From assembly GCA_010093485.1 (NCBI GenBank), contig MU001501.1:1319052-1383051 (forward strand): a DNA stretch of 64,000 nucleotides, written 5' to 3'. Made by a program: the position numbers and the translations under genes. The stretch comes from Karstenula rhodostoma CBS 690.94. Its lineage: Eukaryota; Ascomycota; Dothideomycetes; Pleosporales; Didymosphaeriaceae. Positions 1-10,082 of this stretch are shown one piece after another. How positions within the stretch are numbered: the stretch's first letter is position 1; each line of letters begins with the position of its first letter. A model generated the notes under the pieces. That model worked only from the letters and a program-made list of their open reading frames with translations. It had not been told where the DNA came from and searched no databases.

Positions 1-77
1 CTCGAGTACTGCAAGTCACATCCACCCGTCCTGATAACACAGTAACACCCGCTGTTGCCGCGCAGCCCGAAGACACC

Positions 78-692
78 TCACATGACAGAGCACCCCTGCC
101 CATCGCGAGACGACCTGCGGTATTTGTACTGATAGTCATACCTTCGCTGGCGCTTCCTATCAGCGTATTCATAGCCACCACCGTATCGACTCCGCCGACC
201 GTTGTCATAACCGCCGTAACAACAATCGTCGTAGCAAGCACTGGCGTAGGGTTCGTTGCATATCATCCGCTGGTTGGGAGTGATCCCCGGAGACGCGCTT
301 GCAGTGAACGACGGTCCACATGTGAGCGCGCCGCCACTGTATGGACCTGCGAACCTGGTGTCGCCCCCATAAAAGCCGCCACCACCGCGCATTGAACCAG
401 ACCATAGCGGCATCTCAAGTGAGCCGGCCCAGGTATTGCCGACGGCGAAGTCTCCGCCATAGTGGTTGCGAACAAGTTGGTTGCAGCCCCAGGGGCCCTG
501 TATCATCTGAAGCGTCTCTCCATCGGCAAAACCACCATTGCACGTAGGGCAAGTGTACGGTGGTGCGACAAGATAGTTGACAGTCTGTCGGTAGGGGCAG
601 TTGAGGAGATCCTGGCCGTATCCACACGACTCAGTCATCGAAGTCCATGAGTGCCCGCAGGTCGGCGAATCGTACTGTGTGCAAAGACACAT
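78..692 (-). CDS. Small Cys/Gly/Tyr-rich protein with C-terminal CaaX box
   Basis: This is a 204-residue single-exon frame starting at the ATG at 692. The N-terminal half is rich in Cys and Trp (for example CPTCNGGF near residue 50). The middle is Gly-rich. The tail is Arg/Tyr-rich and ends in CSVM followed by TGA. A C-terminal Cys-aliphatic-aliphatic-Met is the classic farnesylation signal of Ras-like proteins, so membrane anchoring by a prenyl group is inferred. I do not recognise the family and see no signal peptide or membrane segment. The even composition and lack of interrupting stops favour a real gene. A short upstream exon cannot be excluded. Confidence 0.6.
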   Translation of the reverse strand: MCLCTQYDSPTCGHSWTSMTESCGYGQDLLNCPYRQTVNYLVAPPYTCPTCNGGFADGETLQMIQGPWGCNQLVRNHYGGDFAVGNTWAGSLEMPLWSGSMRGGGGFYGGDTRFAGPYSGGALTCGPSFTASASPGITPNQRMICNEPYASACYDDCCYGGYDNGRRSRYGGGYEYADRKRQRRYDYQYKYRRSSRDGQGCSVM

Positions 693-1025
693 CTGGCACG
701 TTGACGTTGGGTGTTAGACAGAGATGTGAATCGGTAGGAAGTGTCGAGATCAGGCAATAAGACAGCCTTGAATGACACGGCTTTGACCTCCTGGTGGAAG
801 CGAGTGACGGGTGTTGTATCGAAAGGAATGTAGTTGTCTTGAAAGATGCGCAGTTTGAAGGTTATATACGATTGCTGGCAGTTGTCCATGCTGCATTTAA
901 GACGTCCTTCACGTATGGAAGTGACAGAAATGTAATTCATGTCACACCCATGCATAGAAGTTTCTCTTGAAGGGTAGCCGTGGAAGCGTTTCCTCATCCT
1001 GGTTGGAGACTGCGGCCCAAACGCT
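693..1025. other. Intergenic, nothing recognised
   Basis: This gap lies between the start of the CaaX protein gene and the stop of the SDHAF3 gene. It should hold the promoter of the former and the 3' UTR of the latter. No repeat or further gene was seen. Confidence 0.5.
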
Positions 1026-1561
1026 TCATTTGTCGTTGTCTGTCCCATGCTCCGACTCGTTGTCCTCAAGCTCTTGTTTGCGGATAGCAGTCATCAACTC
1101 ATACAACTGGCCAATCTGTTGGTCTACTTCAATGTCAGCATTGATATGTTTCAATTGTCGCAACCGTGAATGCTCGCAAACGTAACGTACCGCTCATCTT
1201 ATCTACCTTGGATCTGTCCATTTTGGCCCCTTTCCAGGCATCGCCCGCCAATTGCTGAGCATACATCTGCCACTCGGAAAGGAATCCAACCTTGTTCTTT
1301 CAGTCAGCTGATACGGCACAGCTACAAACACGCAGTGGATCTTACGATGTGGACGGGGTTGTCAATGTTCTTATGAGCATGGAACTCAGCCTTGACATAT
1401 AGATCTCCCAAGGTGCGCTCTTCTCGAGGAAGCTTCCGATGAGCTCGTAATAGTCGACGATAAAGCGGAATAGGTGGTAGAAGTGCCATTGGCGCTGGTC
1501 GAAAGGAATTCGACGCACCAGCATTGCTGGCAGTAGCCAACAGCCGACTATAGACTCTCAT
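1026..1561 (-). CDS. SDH7: Succinate dehydrogenase assembly factor 3 (SDHAF3/Sdh7, formerly Acn9)
   Basis: This is a mitochondrial-matrix LYR-motif protein that protects and helps mature the iron-sulfur subunit of complex II. Three exons join cleanly: 1561-1346, 1290-1191 and 1123-1026. Both introns (55 and 67 bp) have GT-AG ends, and the splice phases agree. The product has a basic presequence ([12 protein letters not shown]...), then the LYR motif in [17 protein letters not shown], then the family signature [16 protein letters not shown] running into [14 protein letters not shown]. It ends in an acidic tail. The start at 1561 was chosen because the frame further upstream lacks a presequence-like ATG. 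The gene is divergent from the methyltransferase gene, 192 bp away. The family assignment is firm. Confidence 0.9.
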
Positions 1562-1753
1562 CTTGATTGTTGATAACTCAGAATTGATGCACAAGCAATG
1601 TGAGACAAAATATAGCTTGCGATGGCGAACTAAAGTCAATGATGACCTCGGTCCGGTGACTAAGCACGCATGTACAGCTCGCTCCCATTGGACAGGCTTC
1701 TGCGACTGCTCGACACAAAAATCCTACCCCAACCTCGAACCACTCTCGCAACG

Positions 1754-2518
1754 ATGCTGCCGACGCCTTCGACCTCCCACGTCTGCTTTGACCGCGTATA
1801 CGAGCCAGCAGAGGACTCGTTTCTGCTTCTCGATACCCTCTCGTCGAGCTCAGAAGCGGCGTTCCTGCAAGAGCGCTTCAGCAATGCGCAAAGCACCCCA
1901 CCATTAGTCCTCGAAGTCGGCGTCGGCTCCGGAGTAGTACTTGCCTTCACAGCTGCAAATGCAAAGCGCATACTTGGTCGCCAAGACGTACTAACCATCG
2001 GAACTGACATCAACAGCTTCGCATGCCAGGCCGCTGCGCAAACAATACGGACTGCGATCACAGAACATGGGCATGGCAAGACGATATCGCTTGACGTGGT
2101 CAACGGGGACCTGGCATCGTGCTTGCGACCGCAATCTGTAGACGTCTTCATCTTCAATCCGCCGTACGTGCCTGCTGACCTTCCGGACTTTGCACGACAC
2201 GAGAGATACAATGGGCTGCCCGACGGCGACAGGAAGACGACCTTCGAACAGGACTCATACTTGTTGGAACTATCCTATGCTGGAGGAGAAGAAGGCATGG
2301 TAGTGACCAATCGGATGCTAGAGCAGATACCGGAGATTCTGAGTACGGACAGAGGTGTCGCATACGTGCTTCTGTGCGCGCAGAACAAGCCGGAGGCAGT
2401 CAAGCAAGGCATTCGTCAGTGGGGCACCGGCTGGATGGCTGAGACCGTGGGATCCAGTGGGAAACAAGCTGGGTGGGAGAAGTTGCAAATTGTGAGGATA
2501 TGGAAAGAGCAGGCTTGA
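1754..2518 (+). CDS. MTQ2: eRF1 glutamine methyltransferase catalytic subunit (Mtq2/HEMK2 family)
   Basis: This is a single-exon gene of 254 residues. Together with the zinc protein Trm112, the family methylates the glutamine of the GGQ motif of translation termination factor eRF1. The start shown (1754) precedes YEPAEDSFLLLD, the usual N-terminus of the family; an in-frame ATG at 1670 would add 28 residues. Visible motifs are the SAM-binding EVGVGSG at about residues 54-60, the acidic GTDIN after strand 2 (about 83-87), and the catalytic NPPYVP at about 135-140 that defines amide methyltransferases. Length matches the family. Confidence 0.93.
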   Translation: MLPTPSTSHVCFDRVYEPAEDSFLLLDTLSSSSEAAFLQERFSNAQSTPPLVLEVGVGSGVVLAFTAANAKRILGRQDVLTIGTDINSFACQAAAQTIRTAITEHGHGKTISLDVVNGDLASCLRPQSVDVFIFNPPYVPADLPDFARHERYNGLPDGDRKTTFEQDSYLLELSYAGGEEGMVVTNRMLEQIPEILSTDRGVAYVLLCAQNKPEAVKQGIRQWGTGWMAETVGSSGKQAGWEKLQIVRIWKEQA

Positions 2519-3288
2519 ACTCGCAGTAATCGTCACGGCTCCCGTGCGTACATTCGCACAGGGCGTTCATATTCTCTTCGAATCTTGCGGCACGAACCTG
2601 ATCGGGTTTCACGGGGTAACGCATCTCGACCCCCGAGTTGTGCGCAAGAGTGCCGTTTCAATCAACCTCCCCTGTCTCTTATGCTTGGACAGGAACTTAA
2701 TGGCTTCTCCACGGTGCAAACACTATCTTACCCCCAACGCCATCTTCACAATCATATCAACGGCGTCGATCTAGATCGTATCAGCACCGCCGAGGCAAAA
2801 GGCGACTCGAGGAAAGCCAAGCGATAAGTCTGTCCAGAGGCTTTCAGTAAGTGGACGCGAAGAGGTCTAGACCAACACTGGGTCACTGAGTTGAGGCAAT
2901 CCATGCAGCCAGATTCTGCAAAGAAGCGCACGACCATTTCTGGTTCTACCATCGTTTCAAAGTGAGCTGTGTTTACACGCCTCTCACTTCTTCTTAAGTA
3001 GAAAGTCTGTGATAGATATCACAATTCTATAACCCATCTCAACACTCAATACTCTTTGTTGCTCCAACCTCGCGTGTAAGATAACTAACACGCGCAGTTA
3101 CTAGGTGAAGTGGTTGCACGTGACGAAAGCTCGGATCACTAGCGCGAGCTTGCCTAATTCTCGCAGTAACTGAGCTTCCCCACCGCTCCGCACTCTACAG
3201 CACATCGCACGCCCGTCGCACGGTCTATACGTCTTCAATCGCGGAATCCACGACCTAAGAAAGCTAGATTAAGATACATACCGCCATC
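2519..3288. other. Intergenic, no supported gene
   Basis: Several short overlapping frames occur on both strands, but none has recognisable features or consistent splicing. The last ~150 bases before 3289 are a pyrimidine-rich leader expected for the SmD1 gene. Confidence 0.4.
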
Positions 3289-3890
3289 ATGAAGCTCGTC
3301 AGGTTGGTTCACGCGCCTAAACATTGTTGACGATGCGACTGACCTCCCATGCAGGTTCCTTATGAAGTGCCAGAACGAAACGGTCACGGTCGAGCTCAAG
3401 AATGGTCAGTCGAATTCCTGTCCCTCCGTTGGACGCACCGCCGCGCAGCCGTTGTCGGTGTTCACTGGATAGCTTTGCGAACCGTTGGCATCGCATGCAG
3501 AGCGCGCGCTTTGCTTTTCTATTCGCATACTACAACCAGAAGAGCCCATACTGACAGCGTGTAGGCACAATCGTCAACGGCACCATCGCCTCCGTCTCCC
3601 CACTCATGAACGTCGCTTTGCGGACAGTAAAATACACCCCACGCGGCCGCGATACCGTTACCCTGGACACCATGACCGTTCGAGGCTCGACTGTCCGCTA
3701 CATCATCCTCCCTGATTCTCTTCCGCTCGACACACTCCTCATTGACGATGCGCCAAAGCCCAAGAACAAGGCGAGGAAGGAGACAGACCGAGGTGGTCGC
3801 GGCGGTGGCGGTGGCCCCGGCGGACGAGGCGGCCCTAGGGGTCGCGGTGGACGAGGGGGCCGCGGCAGGGGACGCGGACGAGGAATGTGA
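3289..3890 (+). CDS. SMD1: Small nuclear ribonucleoprotein Sm D1
   Basis: This is a core Sm-ring subunit of U1, U2, U4 and U5 snRNPs, acting in pre-mRNA splicing in the nucleus. There are three exons: 3289-3302 (14 nt), 3355-3404 and 3565-3890, with introns of 52 and 160 bp, giving 129 residues. The product starts [22 protein letters not shown], the Sm1 motif. It continues with IRG-type Sm2 ([22 protein letters not shown]) at about residues 62-85. It ends in a long RGG/RG tail, the site of symmetric arginine methylation in Sm proteins. The very short first exon ends inside the Arg codon. All joins keep the family sequence exactly in register. Confidence 0.95.
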
Positions 3891-4398
3891 GGAGGAAGCA
3901 GGTTTTGAACATGTCTTGATCATCGAATTGCGTTGCGGCAAGAAGGCAGGGCTCAAGCGGAAGAGAGGCCCTATGTTTGGACAACAAAAGCACAGGGTAC
4001 GGGACTCCAAATCCTGCGTCTACGAGAGATTGATTTCTGTTAGGGCCGCGCTGGGCTGACATCGGCGTGCGAAGCCAGGAAGCATTCACGATCTTTGGCG
4101 CACTGGGGCTTGTGTATAGTCGAGGCCAAGATGAAGCACCAACGACGAATTGATACCATATACTCCTCCTTTTCAATTTCACATCGCATCCCACGTCTGT
4201 GGTACGGTGACCTCCACTAGGGCCTACTTACCACGTGCACCGCCCATTCACTCAGCTCACGGAAAGATGGAGTAGAAACTCTGGCTTTGACTTGTTCATT
4301 CCCGTCTAAAAGTTTTGGTCACTAATGCTACACGACGTCTCCACATCGCTTTTCCCGCAACAAACGCTCAGCACAGATCCTCCGACGCGCTCCCGCAC
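3891..4398. other. Intergenic, 3' flanks of two convergent genes
   Basis: This lies between the convergent SmD1 and dioxygenase genes. No repeat, tRNA or credible small gene was recognised. Confidence 0.4.
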
Positions 4399-5800
4399 CT
4401 ACTCCGCATCCAACGGCGCCACAGGCGGATTGTCGTTAACCTGAATCCCACCCCTCTTCTTCTCCTTGCTGTCGTGGAACGGAAGTTTCCAGCCGCCCTC
4501 CTCCTCGGGCGTGCTCAACCACAACCGCATCAAGTGGCGGCGCGGCGCAGGCGGCGCAAAGTCCTTGTACGCCGTGCGGGCGTGCAGGATGTGGTTGTTT
4601 GACAGGAACTGGATGTCGCCGACGTCGAGGATCATGTGCAGAGCGAGGCGCTGGCACGTCTCCTCGAGGATGGTGGTGGCGCGCTGCTGGGCGTCGGAGA
4701 GAGGGGGGATCAGGCCCGCATCCGAGAAGCGGGTCAGCGAGCGGACGTAGTAGGGGTCCCATCTGTGCGTGTGTTAGACTGACATACTTTTCTCTCCTGC
4801 CATGGATGGGGCTGTGGAACACATACTTGGAGTACACGCGCGGCGCATCCCCCTTCTCGAGGTAAAACACACTCGTCTTGATCCAGTCCTCCTCGCCCAC
4901 GCTCTTCTCCCCCTTGCGGTCAAAATACCAAATCGGCTCCGTCAGCGTCCGCGCGACGTCGGGATTCTCCCGCTGCAGCGCGTTCCACACGGCATGCGAC
5001 GACACGAGGTCCGACTCGCCGCCCTCGAGCGCTTTCGCGATGCACAGCAGGCCGACGAGGTCGGCGTCGTCGGCGTGGAAGAACTGCCGCGCGTTGGTGC
5101 GGTAGATGCGCACGCGGTCGATGGCCGTGCTGTCTTCGCCGAGATCTTTGACGTGGCCCAGGACGTGCCCGTGGGCGTTCTGCGAGACGAAGTAGCCTAG
5201 GTGCGTTCCCAGGCCCTGTATCCCCCGTTAGCATGCACGGGAGCTGTGTGGTAGGGTGGGGGGAGGGGGGTTGTACCATGTATGCGACGGCGCTCTTGTG
5301 GTTGCCCCATTGCTGGACCGGCAGGCCCTTGAACAGGATGAAGCCCTTCCCGTCAATCAGCTCTTTCCGCAGGACGCTGAGGAACTGCGCGAAGTCGTGG
5401 AGTCGGAACGTCTCCTGCGAGATGCCCGTCAGCGGCGTGCCGCTCGCGATGAAGGCGTCCGCTGTGTCGGAGATTTCCTTGATTTCGGCCTCGGAGAAGA
5501 CATGTGTCCATTGCTCGGGATGATCTGGATGTTGTCAATCAGCGGACTGGCATAGAGAGACGACCGGAGAGCGGAGGGTTCCATACCTTTGTACTCGTTC
5601 ACATTCCACACCGTGGGGCCGGCGATTTCCTTGGGAAAGTCCTCATACGGATGCAATTGGTCGTACAGCGGCGGGTGCTGTCCCGAAGTCTTGATGCCGT
5701 CGGGGTAGATGTGTTTCGGGGCTTCGTGGTTAAGGAACGCCTTCTTCGCTCCCAGCTCGTGAGGAGCCGTGGGCGTATGTGCGGTTAGAGCCGGAGCCAT
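4399..5800 (-). CDS. TauD/TfdA-family Fe(II)/2-oxoglutarate dioxygenase
   Basis: There are four exons: 5800-5587, 5524-5277, 5215-4827 and 4762-4399. The introns are 61-64 bp with GT-AG ends, giving 404 residues. The family couples 2-oxoglutarate decarboxylation to hydroxylation of small substrates, often sulfonates or similar compounds. The substrate here is unknown. The iron-binding HxD is seen in QFFHADDADL (about His201-Asp203). The distal His and the 2-oxoglutarate-binding Arg lie in NNHILHARTAYKD (about 339-350). The N-terminal LYDQLHPYEDFPKEIAGPTVWN block is typical of fungal members. There is no targeting signal, so it is probably cytosolic. No cluster partner lies next to it. Confidence 0.88.
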
Positions 5801-6556
5801 GTTTTCTCGATTACGTCTTCTACACGCAGACGATTATGTGACGAGCCAGGGGTATCTTCAGGACCGCAAGTATCGTAATGGTCAGATATCAACGAGTACT
5901 TGAAAAAGAAGCTTGAATTTCCTTTACTTTATATACATGCACAATTGCGTAGATAGGCACGCCATCGCACCGCACCCAACAGCCCATGTCGGCCATCTTG
6001 TTGTGATCTCTGGTCTAAATTGCGTGCTCGCAACCCTGAGCTACCCCTCGAGTCGTTGGGAGAGAGCGGGGTTGCGGAACAGAGGCGCCTTGTCTCGACG
6101 CAGGCGTAGCCTTGGTACCGCTAGCGGCGGAGCATGGCGACCTAAAGGAGCATATGATGGTGCAGATTAGATTAGATTATTTCATTGGGACCCTCCGTGG
6201 AGCAGCTTTGGGACGGCTGGTACGTCCGGGAGGGGCAGACGCTGCACACGCGTGGTGAGGTCCTCGAGCAGTGGGTAGAATGGCTCTCGCGTGAGTATGA
6301 ACATCAGCGATACAGTATCAGGTTGACGTTGTAGCCATTCGTAGTAGCCCAGGTTACCCTAGGCTCAAGTGTGAAGAATCCGACTGATGAAGGTCTCAGC
6401 TCATACAGTCTTCGTATCAACCCGAGAGAACGATATGTGTATAGAAAAATGCTCTGCGCCTGCATGTACATGGAAATCCTCCTTGGGTATCAAACCAGTG
6501 CTGCGTATCGTACAAGTCCATGCTACACCTGACGTCGGCACAAAATTCGTTCGCCA
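5801..6556. other. Intergenic with one copy of a dispersed small repeat
   Basis: This holds the dioxygenase promoter and the 3' flank of the PPR-like gene. A copy of the inverted-repeat element also found at 21.6, 38.4 and 42.3 kb lies at about 6288-6372. No gene was seen. Confidence 0.45.
6288..6372 (+). repeat. Dispersed MITE-like element, copy 1 (least mutated)
   Basis: GAACATCAGCGATACAG at the left end and GTAGCCCAGGTTACCCTAGG further in match the copies at 38.4 and 42.3 kb. Where they differ, this copy mostly has C or G and the others T or A. It is therefore closest to the state before RIP. The right terminal inverted repeat is not clear here. Confidence 0.55.
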
Positions 6557-9244
6557 TCAGTTTACCCGTATCCCTACATATGATTTTACATGTTCCTCAG
6601 ATGGCCAGTCCCATCCTTTAACGCCGTTGACCTGCGCCTTGATCAGCTCCACGATCTCTTGCGGCGCACCGTCATGAATGTTGCTGCTGTCAAGTGTGCC
6701 CTCCAACGCAGCTCGCATTGCCACTAGGGTGTTATACAAAAGCTGTGGCCCTCCATGCTGAGCATTCGTTCGGACTGTGACCTCCTTGTGGTGTGTTGTG
6801 AGCCAGATAGAAAACGAGTACAAGCCTTCGTAGTCCCTCAGGAATCCTAGAGCGCGAACATACGCTTGTAAGAAGGCTGGACCTGGCACGTGAGGTGGGA
6901 GTGTATCTATCTCGAGACCCGATGGACTTGCGAAACTGGGGTCGACGTTGGCGCCAACCAAGTTGTGAAACGTGGTACGCAAAAGCGGCCGAGCTGAAGT
7001 GAGTACGTGATTTGTGAGCTCAGTTGAGAGCTGTCCTTTGTGAGCTGTTCGTGCTGTGTAGCGGACAACAGCACACAACAGTTTGAATTGATTATCGTCC
7101 GGATCGACGTCCATATCTGTCATTTTGTCGAATAGCTTACACATTGCAACATATTGAGTCGCCGCGCTCTTTTGCTTGCCATATGCGTAAAGTAACTTCT
7201 GCATGTATGCGGTCCACGGTGGGCGGTAAGTGGGCCGCAAGTGCATGACGAGAGTATAAGCATAGTCGATAAGATAGGTTCGATCGAGCTTGAGTCGTCG
7301 CTCGTGATTCTCTAGCGATATTTGGACGGGCTCATCCGGAGGCGAATGACCGAACCGACCGAACCGACAGAGAAAACGAATGAAAGATGCCATAACATAG
7401 TCCGGAATGAGTGCACGGTCTTCCATCCTCAACGGCGACCCCTGGAGGAGCTTCCGCACTCCTCCAGCGAACTTGCTCTGTGTTGCTTCGAGCAGGTGTA
7501 TGCAGGTGGCAAAGTCGGGAAGTGTATCGAGCAGGAAAGCGAGCAGCCTCTTTTTCGGTCGCAATTTATTGCGCCACATTCTTTCATAGAGCTGGATGTA
7601 TGAAGGCACCGGCTCGCTTAGGTAAACAAGATATAGAGGCGACGTGGGATCCGACAAGACCTCTTTCATATCTCCAGGAAGAAGGTTCTTCGCATTTGAT
7701 CCACTGGTTCCTGATGACGCTGCATCTCCATATCCCGACTGCTGGACCGTGATTTCTGGAAAATGTAGCTTCTCGAACATGGCCAGGTAGACTAGCGATG
7801 AAGCACCAGTGTTTGACTCTTCGTATGCCAAGAAACAGGCCCATGCTTCCCGTCTTGTTCTCGTCGTGCGAATCCGCGCCTCCCAAAGCCGCGCCTTGTT
7901 CAGATTGGGGTCGTTGTTGCTGGGGTTCAAAGGCATATTAGTTCTGGTTTGCACAGTGGGAGACAAGTCCGTATCCCAACCAGCGTAGACTTCGGCGATT
8001 TTCTCCCATTCACGCCCAGCATATCCTGCTTCGTGGAGTCGATGAAGCAGGCGAGATGCTCTCGAGGCACCAAACATATACCCCTTGTCCTCATCCATGG
8101 CATTCCTATTCTCTTTCCAAGGTGGCCATGATGGCCCTTTGAGCATAGCCCACTCCTTCTCCTGGGTCGTCTTAGCATGTGCAAGCTGGGTGCGAACAGC
8201 TCCTTGGAAGCCACGTCGTGTGACGATGAGAGCTGGTTCGCAGCTCGCCATGAACTGCAACACGATGAACTGTGCCTTTTCCTGGTGGAGGCCGATAAGC
8301 ATAGGGTGCTCTGACGTCGGTAGCGATATGAGCGACAACACCGAGTTACAGAACCGCGTTAGAGTTGCCTGATATGTAGATGAAGAAGACCCGTCCTCCT
8401 TTCTCTCTTGATAGATCCGAGTGGCCTCAGTGCAAAACAAAGAAGCAATCCAGGGTAGCGCCTCGGGCCAGACCATACGGGCATGGCGAAGCAACCGTAA
8501 TACAAGCACTTGGAGTGAAGACCATTGTATGGGCTCTGCGCGTAGTCTTACGCCCAAATGCCTCATCACCGTTCCAAGTGCGAACGTCCGTATGCGTTTC
8601 CGTCGAAGATACAATAGTAACAAGAACAGAGGTGTACTGTGATGGTTGTGTTTGAACACTGCAGATGCATGTACGGAATTGGCAGTTATAAGGCATTGCA
8701 TCCACGAATGCACGTCTGCCCCAGAGTAGCCTTTACTCTGCAGAAGCGCAACCTCTTGACGCGTGAAAGCTGTCTCGACACTAGGCGGCGTTGTCAGATT
8801 GCAGAGTTGACGAGCCAATATCGTGTACAAAGATGGGGGGCCTTCCGCGGGGCTTCGGGTGTTATCCGAGGCTATGGACGGAGAGTCCAGACGTGCTATC
8901 CCGCCATGTTGTCTCACTGCCGGACTGACATATGAATGATCGTGTTTGTGAGCGCGGAACGACTGGCTTGACGACCAGTACAAGTTTCGGGATCCATCAT
9001 AGATGTTATCCAGAACCATGGCTGGCTGACTGGACATCTGGCGCTTTCTGGTCCGCCTTGACGGCTCAGGTGTGAAGCCAGCCGAATCACCCACGACGTT
9101 CTCTCCTTCCTCTTCAACCACTTCTGCCAATTCCTCAGCCACCTCCGTGCCTAGGATGGAGGCAAACTCGTTGTATTCATTCCCAGGTGGTTCACCGCCG
9201 GATCCATAGCTTCTTGGATGCCCATCAAGGTCCTGAGGGGGCAT
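6557..9244 (-). CDS. Large helical-repeat (PPR-like) protein, possibly mitochondrial
   Basis: This is a long open frame of about 895 residues from the ATG at 9244. I do not recognise a named family. The stretch CKLFDKMTDMDVDPDDNQF reads like a pentatricopeptide repeat helix pair, and much of the C-terminal two thirds looks helical. PPR proteins bind organellar RNA, so a mitochondrial RNA role is possible. The frame stays open upstream of 9244 to a TAG just before about 9380. This stretch encodes Arg/Ser-rich, acid-free sequence (RTLVRLQCLPTAQHCSRASF) like a mitochondrial presequence. A CTAAC..TAG acceptor sits near 9380, so the true first exon probably lies at about 9390-9480, but I could not fix its donor. 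Confidence 0.6.
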   Translation of the reverse strand: MPPQDLDGHPRSYGSGGEPPGNEYNEFASILGTEVAEELAEVVEEEGENVVGDSAGFTPEPSRRTRKRQMSSQPAMVLDNIYDGSRNLYWSSSQSFRAHKHDHSYVSPAVRQHGGIARLDSPSIASDNTRSPAEGPPSLYTILARQLCNLTTPPSVETAFTRQEVALLQSKGYSGADVHSWMQCLITANSVHASAVFKHNHHSTPLFLLLLYLRRKRIRTFALGTVMRHLGVRLRAEPIQWSSLQVLVLRLLRHARMVWPEALPWIASLFCTEATRIYQERKEDGSSSSTYQATLTRFCNSVLSLISLPTSEHPMLIGLHQEKAQFIVLQFMASCEPALIVTRRGFQGAVRTQLAHAKTTQEKEWAMLKGPSWPPWKENRNAMDEDKGYMFGASRASRLLHRLHEAGYAGREWEKIAEVYAGWDTDLSPTVQTRTNMPLNPSNNDPNLNKARLWEARIRTTRTRREAWACFLAYEESNTGASSLVYLAMFEKLHFPEITVQQSGYGDAASSGTSGSNAKNLLPGDMKEVLSDPTSPLYLVYLSEPVPSYIQLYERMWRNKLRPKKRLLAFLLDTLPDFATCIHLLEATQSKFAGGVRKLLQGSPLRMEDRALIPDYVMASFIRFLCRFGRFGHSPPDEPVQISLENHERRLKLDRTYLIDYAYTLVMHLRPTYRPPWTAYMQKLLYAYGKQKSAATQYVAMCKLFDKMTDMDVDPDDNQFKLLCAVVRYTARTAHKGQLSTELTNHVLTSARPLLRTTFHNLVGANVDPSFASPSGLEIDTLPPHVPGPAFLQAYVRALGFLRDYEGLYSFSIWLTTHHKEVTVRTNAQHGGPQLLYNTLVAMRAALEGTLDSSNIHDGAPQEIVELIKAQVNGVKGWDWPSEEHVKSYVGIRVN

Positions 9245-10082
9245 ATACAAATGGCTACCGTTCGGACCCGTCTGTCGGCGTTGGTGAGTCGTGAAGGATG
9301 CGCGTGAACAATGCTGCGCCGTGGGGAGGCATTGTAGCCGAACCAGTGTCCTCGCACAGAAGGTAGGAACGTAGGGATGCTACACATGTTAGAGGGAGCT
9401 CCAACGACCAGACGTCTCACTAACTGGCTGCGAAACACAGGGAAGGCGCGTTGTGCATCGGAGGAAGCGGCAATGGTTACCTGGGGCTGCCAGGAAGAGA
9501 ATCAAGGGCATTCATCGACAGACGAGCTGGGGCCTTGGAGTGAGCGACGGGCAATGCTTAGGGAGGAAACAACGGCGCAGCGAGACCGCGAATTTGCGGA
9601 TATCGAAGCTCCATCTCCAACTCGACGCTAGTCCTATTAGGCCCCGCCTGGCGCGAGCGGCACCGGACGCGTTGGTTCAACTCAACCTCTGCTATTGTAG
9701 CACATAATCTGCCCGGCATTGCAGCTTGTGAGTCACTGCAAAGCGACCGCATTAGAAAAAGCTTGCACGTGTGGACTGCGGAGTGCCGGCAAGACGTGTC
9801 ATCGAGGCGCCTTGCATATTCCTTGGCGGCTGCGTTCCATCCTCGTTGACGCTCAGCAAAACCACCCCGAGATAACCCATTCACGCGCCGCCCGCCCGCC
9901 CCGAGTTCCCGACGCGCCCACGGCTCTGCAAACCCCCAGCCTGAGCGGACTCGTCTCACCACGCACACGGCTGCGTTCTGCTGAGGCTTCACGCGGGCTG
10001 CCCACCCCCCGCGACACCGGTCTCCTTCGCGCGTTGCACGCTTCCACGCATCGCTCCGTCGCGAACAGGCGTCCCCATCACC
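9245..10082. other. Divergent upstream region of two genes
   Basis: The first 140 bases probably encode the presequence of the PPR-like protein. The rest is the shared upstream region of the divergent genes at 9.2 and 10.1 kb. It has CT-rich tracts near 9.9 kb. No separate gene is supported. Confidence 0.4.

Noticed and set aside
4399..5800. A secondary-metabolite cluster around the dioxygenase and monooxygenase genes
   Set aside because: No polyketide synthase, NRPS, terpene cyclase, transporter or pathway regulator is present, and the two genes are 13 kb apart among housekeeping genes.
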